This document shows positions 59,955 to 64,000 of a stretch of DNA of 64,000 nt, in pieces. A model generated the notes under the pieces. That model was not told the DNA's origin. It saw nothing but the letters and a program-made list of their open reading frames with translations, and searched no databases. The stretch spans positions 186,001-250,000 of the forward strand of contig JAISSX010000057.1 in the NCBI GenBank assembly GCA_031272885.1, read 5' to 3'. The stretch comes from Bifidobacteriaceae bacterium. GTDB lineage: Bacteria > Actinomycetota > Actinomycetes > Actinomycetales > WQXJ01. The translations under genes were made by a program, and so were the position numbers. Positions within the stretch are counted from its first letter, which is position 1. The number at the start of each line of letters is the position of its first letter.

Positions 59955-61616
59955 CTACGCCTTGCCGCGGCGGACGTCCCGGCGGGCCTTTTGCACCACC
60001 GGGTCCGGAATCGGCACGGCCTCGATCAGGTCCTTGGTGTACTGCTGCTGGGGGTTGCGCAACACCTCTTCGCGGCTGCCCAACTCGACCAGTTCGCCGG
60101 ACCGCATCACCGCGATGCGGTCCGCCAGCAGGTCCACCACCGCCAGGTCGTGCGTGATAAACAGGCAGGCGAAACCCATCTGGTGCTGCAGGCGCACAAA
60201 CACTTCCAGCACCTTGGCCTGCACCGACACGTCCAACGCGGAAGTCGGCTCGTCCGCCACCAGCAGCTCCGGGTCCATCACCAGGGCGCGGGCCAGCGAG
60301 ACGCGCTGGCGCTGCCCGCCGGACAATTCATGCGGATAGCGGTTGGCATAGTCGGATGGCAACTCCACGGCATCGAGCAACTCCGCCACCCGGGCCTCCC
60401 GCTCGGCCTTGGTGCCCGTGCGGTGCACCCGCATCGGTTCGCTGATGCAATCCGCCACCGACATGCGCGGGTTCAGGGACGAGGCCGGGTCCTGGAAAAC
60501 GAAAGCCAGGCGGCGGCGCAGGGCGCGCAGGGCGGCCGGCCTGATGCCGCGCAGTTCCTGCCCCAGTACCGTCAGTTCGCCGCCGGTGGGCAACTGCAGA
60601 CCAACCGCGCAGCGGCCCAGGGTGGTCTTACCGGAACCCGACTCACCGACCAGGGCCAAGATCTCATGCCGGTGCAACTCCAGCGACACGTCCTTGACGG
60701 CCTTGACCGGCGGCGAGCCGATGCGGCCCGGGAAGAACACGTCCAGGTGGCGCACCGACAAGGCCAGTTCGGCCTCAACCGGCGGGGCCGCCACGGCGTC
60801 CATGGTGGCTGGACGGGCGCCACCCAGCCGGGGCACCGACCCCAGCAGGTGCTTGGTGTAGGGGTGCTGCGGATCGTTGAAGATCTGTTCGGCCGTGCCC
60901 TGCTCCACCAACTCGCCGCGGAACATCACCGCCACCCGGTCAGCCATATCCGCCACCACGCCCATGTTGTGGGTGATCAAGATGATGGCCGTGCCAAGGC
61001 GTTCACGCAGGTCATGCAGCAGATCCAGGATCTGCGCCTGGACGGTTACGTCCAGGGCGGTGGTGGGCTCATCGGCGATGATGACCTCTGGGTCGCAACT
61101 GATCGCCATCGCGATCATGACGCGCTGCTTCTGGCCGCCCGAAAGCTGGTGCGGGTAAGAGTGGACCCTGATCTCTGGGTCCGGGATGCCCACCAGGTCA
61201 AGCAGTTCCACCGCCCTTGCCATGGCCTCCTTGCGGGAGATGTTCTGATGTGACAACAAGGCTTCGCAGATCTGCCAGCCGGCCGTCCGCACCGGGTCAA
61301 GCGCCGTGGACGGCTCCTGGAAGATCATCGCGATACGGTCCCCCCGCACCCGGCGGATGGCTTCACCGTGCAGGCCGATCAGTTCCGTCTGATCGATCCG
61401 GGCTTCGCCTTCGATCCTGGCCGTGCGCGGCAACAGGCCCACCATGGCGCGCGAACTGACCGTCTTGCCAGAGCCGGATTCACCCACGATGGCCAAGATC
61501 TCGCCCTTGCGGACCTCAAACGAAACCCGCTTGACGGCCCGCACCGGCGGCCCATCAGTCTGGAACGACACCGACAGGTTGGTGGCTTCAAGCAACACTG
61601 GGGCTGGGGACGTCAT
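59955..61616 (-). CDS. Peptide ABC transporter, tandem ATPase protein (DppD-DppF fused)
   Basis: Two full ABC ATPase domains in 553 residues: first with GESGSGKTVSS, LSGGQKQR and VIIADEPTTALD; second with GESGSGKTTLGR, LSGGQRQR and LLVADEPTSALD. Each has its own switch His (ITHNMGVVAD, ITHDLAVVD) and the PYTKHLL-type or QYTKDLI tail. It drives the downstream-strand permease pair. Its ATG overlaps the dppC-type gene stop by four bases. Last gene of the operon. Confidence 0.95.
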   Translation of the reverse strand: MTSPAPVLLEATNLSVSFQTDGPPVRAVKRVSFEVRKGEILAIVGESGSGKTVSSRAMVGLLPRTARIEGEARIDQTELIGLHGEAIRRVRGDRIAMIFQEPSTALDPVRTAGWQICEALLSHQNISRKEAMARAVELLDLVGIPDPEIRVHSYPHQLSGGQKQRVMIAMAISCDPEVIIADEPTTALDVTVQAQILDLLHDLRERLGTAIILITHNMGVVADMADRVAVMFRGELVEQGTAEQIFNDPQHPYTKHLLGSVPRLGGARPATMDAVAAPPVEAELALSVRHLDVFFPGRIGSPPVKAVKDVSLELHRHEILALVGESGSGKTTLGRCAVGLQLPTGGELTVLGQELRGIRPAALRALRRRLAFVFQDPASSLNPRMSVADCISEPMRVHRTGTKAEREARVAELLDAVELPSDYANRYPHELSGGQRQRVSLARALVMDPELLVADEPTSALDVSVQAKVLEVFVRLQHQMGFACLFITHDLAVVDLLADRIAVMRSGELVELGSREEVLRNPQQQYTKDLIEAVPIPDPVVQKARRDVRRGKA

Positions 61617-62668
61617 CGGGCACCTCCCTCAGGGGCTTCAGCACCTTCGGTGACGTGACCGGCCACAGCCGCGGGGACGTCATCGGGCATATCCGCCTGA
61701 CTGCCCAGAACCGTCTCTTCCAACTCGCGTTCGTCAGCCGTGGTGGTGCCGCCGCGGGTGCGCAGCAGCGGGTTCAACACGTCGTTGAGGGATTCGCCGA
61801 TCAGGGTCACGCCCGTCACCACCAGCACAATCGCCAGGCCGGGATAGACCGACGTCCACCAGATGCCGTTGGTCAGGTCCGAGGTGGTGGCGGTGGACAG
61901 GTCGCGGCCCCATTCGGAGGCCGAGGTCGGTTCGATGCCGAAACCCAGGAAGCCCAGCGAGGCTAACGTCAAGATCGCCTCCGAAGCGTTCAACGTCAAC
62001 AACACCGGGATCGACTGGGAGACGTTAGGCAGCACATGGCCGAACATGATGCGGCCCGGCCGGGCGCCGCCCACCTTGGCCGCCTCCACGTAGGGCAAAG
62101 ACTTGGCGGACAGGGTGGCGTTGCGCACCACCCGGAAATAGCGCGGCACAAACACCACCGTGATACTGAGCGAGGCCGCCATCATGCCGCCGAAGCCGCT
62201 GGATGAACCGCCGCTGATCACAATCGCCACCACGATAGCCAGCAGCAGCGACGGGAAGGCGTAAACGGCATCCATGATCAGCACCAAGATGCGGTCCAAC
62301 CAACCACCCAGGTAGCCCGAGATGACGCCCAGGGCCACACCGATCACAATCGAGGCGGCCACCGCCATTATCACCACCAGCAAGGCGGTGCGGGCGCCGT
62401 AGATCACCCGGGAGAGCACGTCGTAGCCCTCCACCGTGGTGCCAAGGATGTGGTCCGACGACGGCGGCTGCTGCTTGCCGAAAAACTCGCCTTGATACTT
62501 GCGCTGGGCCAGGGCGTAGGGCGCCAAGGAGTCGGCAAAGATCGCCACCAGCACAAACAGGGCCATGATGCCGCTGCCGATCAGCAGCATCAGGCGTTGC
62601 AGGCCGTGGGTGGTGCCCAGCAGCTTGACGCCGGGAATCTTGCGCAGCGCGCTCTTCAGGGTTGGCAT
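61613..62668 (-). CDS. Peptide ABC transporter permease (DppC type)
   Basis: A 351-residue membrane protein. Features: an N-terminal helix in LMLLIGSGIMALFVLVAIFADSLAPYA, the loop HILGTTVEGYDVLSRVIYGARTALLV, the EAA loop YVEAAKVGGARPGRIMFGHVLPN, and a polar C-terminal tail of about 60 residues. It pairs with the DppB-type protein one base upstream. Substrate is probably oligopeptides. Confidence 0.94.
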   Translation of the reverse strand: MPTLKSALRKIPGVKLLGTTHGLQRLMLLIGSGIMALFVLVAIFADSLAPYALAQRKYQGEFFGKQQPPSSDHILGTTVEGYDVLSRVIYGARTALLVVIMAVAASIVIGVALGVISGYLGGWLDRILVLIMDAVYAFPSLLLAIVVAIVISGGSSSGFGGMMAASLSITVVFVPRYFRVVRNATLSAKSLPYVEAAKVGGARPGRIMFGHVLPNVSQSIPVLLTLNASEAILTLASLGFLGFGIEPTSASEWGRDLSTATTSDLTNGIWWTSVYPGLAIVLVVTGVTLIGESLNDVLNPLLRTRGGTTTADERELEETVLGSQADMPDDVPAAVAGHVTEGAEAPEGGAR

Positions 62669-62669
62669 G

Positions 62670-63719
62670 TCAGTACCTCACCCTCGGATCAACCAGCGCG
62701 TTGATGACATCGATCAAGAACGAGATGACCGCCACCAACAGCGCAATCGCGGTCACAATGCCCTGCACCGCCACGAAGTCACGCGCCAACAGATACTGCG
62801 ACAAGGCGTAGCCCAAACCGGGCCACTCGAAGGTGGTCTCCGTCAAGATGGCGCCACACAACATCAGGGCAATCTCCATGCCCATCACGGTCACCACCGG
62901 AATCAGGGCATTGCGGAAGGCGTGCTTTGAGACCACCCGGCGTTCCGCCACACCCCTGGCCCGGGCCGCCACCACGTAATCGGTCCGCAGGGTCTCAAGC
63001 AGGTTGATGCGGATCAAGCGGATGAAGATGCCGGCCTCCATCAAGCCCAACGCCACCGCCGGCAAGATGGCGTGTTTCAGCACGTCGCTGATGTAGACCC
63101 ACTGGCCCGATCTGAGGGCGTCAACGATCATGAAGTGAGAGTCGTAACCCAGGTCAGCCAGGGCTAACTCGGTAGTTCGAGACACACGCATCGAGGTGGG
63201 CAGGATGCCCAGGCCGTGTGCGCCGAAGATCAGCTTCAGCACCAAGCCCAAGAAGAAGACAGGCGCGGCGTAAACCAGCACGGCGAAGAACCGGATCGTC
63301 ACATCCGCCAGCCGGTCGTGGTAGCGGGCCGCCAGCCGGCCCAACGGAATGCCGACCAGGAAGGCGATGATCAGCGACCAACAGACCAACTCGACCGTAG
63401 CCGCCCCGTTGGTCAGAACGACATCGAGAATCTTCCGGTTGTCCTTCGAAGCCGTGCCAAAATCGCCCTGCACCACGTTGCCCAGGTACTCGAAGTATTG
63501 GACAAAGATGGGCCGGTTGTAGCCGGCCGCCTCCCGGCGCCGCTCAAGTTCATCAGGGGTGAGCTGCCCGCCAAGCTTGGCGCTGATCGGATCGCCGATG
63601 ACCCGCATCAGGAAGAACACCAAGGTCACCAGGATCAGCACGGTTGGAACAACCAGTGCCAGCCTGACGCCCAGGTAGCGCAGCAGTGCTGCCGAACTGG
63701 ATCGTTGTTTTGTTGCCAT
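62670..63719 (-). CDS. Peptide ABC transporter permease (DppB type)
   Basis: A 349-residue membrane protein beginning LLRYLGVRLALVVPTVLILVTLVFFLMRVIGDPISAKLG, the DppB N-terminal pattern. The EAA loop is DYVVAARARGVAERRVVSKHAFRNALIPV, followed by ETTFEWPGLGYAL. It lies between the binding-protein gene (separated by 134 bases with hairpins) and the DppC-type gene. Confidence 0.94.
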   Translation of the reverse strand: MATKQRSSSAALLRYLGVRLALVVPTVLILVTLVFFLMRVIGDPISAKLGGQLTPDELERRREAAGYNRPIFVQYFEYLGNVVQGDFGTASKDNRKILDVVLTNGAATVELVCWSLIIAFLVGIPLGRLAARYHDRLADVTIRFFAVLVYAAPVFFLGLVLKLIFGAHGLGILPTSMRVSRTTELALADLGYDSHFMIVDALRSGQWVYISDVLKHAILPAVALGLMEAGIFIRLIRINLLETLRTDYVVAARARGVAERRVVSKHAFRNALIPVVTVMGMEIALMLCGAILTETTFEWPGLGYALSQYLLARDFVAVQGIVTAIALLVAVISFLIDVINALVDPRVRY

Positions 63720-63757
63720 TCGGGTGGCCTAGAGCCTCACGTCTGGTGGTACGGGTT

Positions 63758-63814
63758 GGTGGGAGGCCACCGCCTGCGGGGCGGCGACCTCCCACCTTGG
63801 CTTCAGCGAAGCCA
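63758..63814 (-). terminator. Two hairpins between binding-protein and permease genes
   Basis: GGTGGGAGG (63758-63766) pairs with CCTCCCACC (63788-63796), with a further CCGCC/GGCGG stem inside. Next to it TGGCTTC-agc-GAAGCCA (63798-63814) forms a second perfect stem. Such hairpins after a binding-protein gene often reduce read-through and stabilise its mRNA, so the lipoprotein is made in excess over the membrane parts. Confidence 0.65.
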
Positions 63815-63853
63815 GAAAACTGGCTACAGCCTACTTGGTTGGAGTTGGGACTC

Positions 63854-64000
63854 CTATTGGTTATAGAGGTCGCAGACAGCCGTGTTCGCGCCCGGCAGGC
63901 CTTCCGGCACGTAGGAGCACAACGGCGAATACGTCCCGGCATACACCACTTCGGACAGTTCGTCACGATCGATCGACATGGCGATGGCCTGGCGGATGGC
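63854..64000 (-). CDS. Peptide-binding protein of ABC transporter (SBP family 5), C-terminal end only
   Basis: Only the last 48 codons are in the window: AIRQAIAMSIDRDELSEVVYAG and a tail ending CDLYNQ before TAG. The RxAIxxAIDR-like stretch is a mark of family 5 peptide-binding proteins. This C-terminus is unusually close to that motif, because a large part of the domain normally follows it. The protein may therefore be truncated here, or the frame may be interrupted. Its place before dppB-dppC-ATPase genes fits the expected gene order. Confidence 0.7.
   Translation of the reverse strand, partial: AIRQAIAMSIDRDELSEVVYAGTYSPLCSYVPEGLPGANTAVCDLYNQ

Noticed and set aside
1-64000. tRNA or rRNA genes
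   Set aside because: No T-arm or anticodon-arm patterns or conserved rRNA stretches were recognised when reading the gaps.

Overview
This 64 kb window comes from a high-GC Gram-positive bacterium (Actinomycetota). Supporting signs are the strong GC bias, frequent GTG starts, several genes whose start codon sits where a leaderless transcript would begin, the rplM-rpsI-glmM order, a furA-catalase pair, an MshA-like glycosyltransferase and an acyl-CoA carboxylase alpha chain with fused biotin carrier. Ethanolamine use, alpha-galactoside uptake, two peptide uptake systems and two secreted serpins fit a host-associated or organic-rich habitat. I cannot name the species.

Layout. 1-3.6 kb: the edge of a quinone-reductase-like gene, a 28-bp tandem repeat field, chorismate mutase, clpX (with an unusually long linker carrying a palindromic element) and coaA. 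3.6-13.0 kb: a minus-strand peptide uptake and breakdown operon (binding lipoprotein, permease, permease-ATPase fusion, ATPase, beta-lactamase-fold hydrolase, dipeptide epimerase, Gfo/Idh/MocA oxidoreductase) that looks like cell-wall peptide recycling. 13.4-28.7 kb: a complete ethanolamine-utilisation bacterial microcompartment (BMC) locus on the minus strand. It mixes Eut parts (Eat permease, EutL, EutK-like, EutJ, EutN, EutQ, EutS, EutP, EutA, EutB, EutC, aldehyde dehydrogenase, EutT) with Pdu-type parts (PduL, PduM-like, PduS-like, PduT-like). 28.9-33.3 kb: housekeeping genes (DedA, GlmM, S9, L13, GreA, Maf). 33.4-42.9 kb: acyl-CoA carboxylase, a ferritin-like/VIT iron transporter, a trpS-2H-manC-M20-mshA operon, and galK. 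42.9-48.2 kb: accessory genes (a DUF6882-like protein, a frameshifted gene, a ten-copy repeat array spaced at 42 bp, a lipoprotein, VanW, and a VapBC-like toxin-antitoxin pair). 48.2-55 kb: a LacI-controlled alpha-galactoside uptake operon facing a GH36 alpha-galactosidase, with two matching operators in the shared control region. 55-57 kb: furA and catalase. 57-64 kb: two serpin lipoproteins and a second oligopeptide ABC transporter cut by the window end.

How the genes work together. In the BMC, Eat imports ethanolamine, EutBC (maintained by EutA and supplied with adenosylcobalamin by EutT) releases acetaldehyde, the aldehyde dehydrogenase makes acetyl-CoA, and PduL makes acetyl phosphate. 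No alcohol dehydrogenase or eut regulator is present, so NADH re-oxidation may depend on the PduS-like flavin/iron-sulfur protein and the cysteine-bearing PduT-like shell protein. The LacI operon, GH36 enzyme and galK form a route from raffinose or melibiose-type sugars to galactose-1-phosphate.

The signals least explained by ordinary genes are: the 42-bp-phased repeat array (44452-44838); a 9-mer, TGCCCGATG, found 20 times by eye; palindromic elements inside the linkers of clpX and the carboxylase gene; a long inverted repeat at 13205-13312; and the redox part of the hybrid BMC locus. No tRNA, rRNA, CRISPR array or insertion sequence was recognised.
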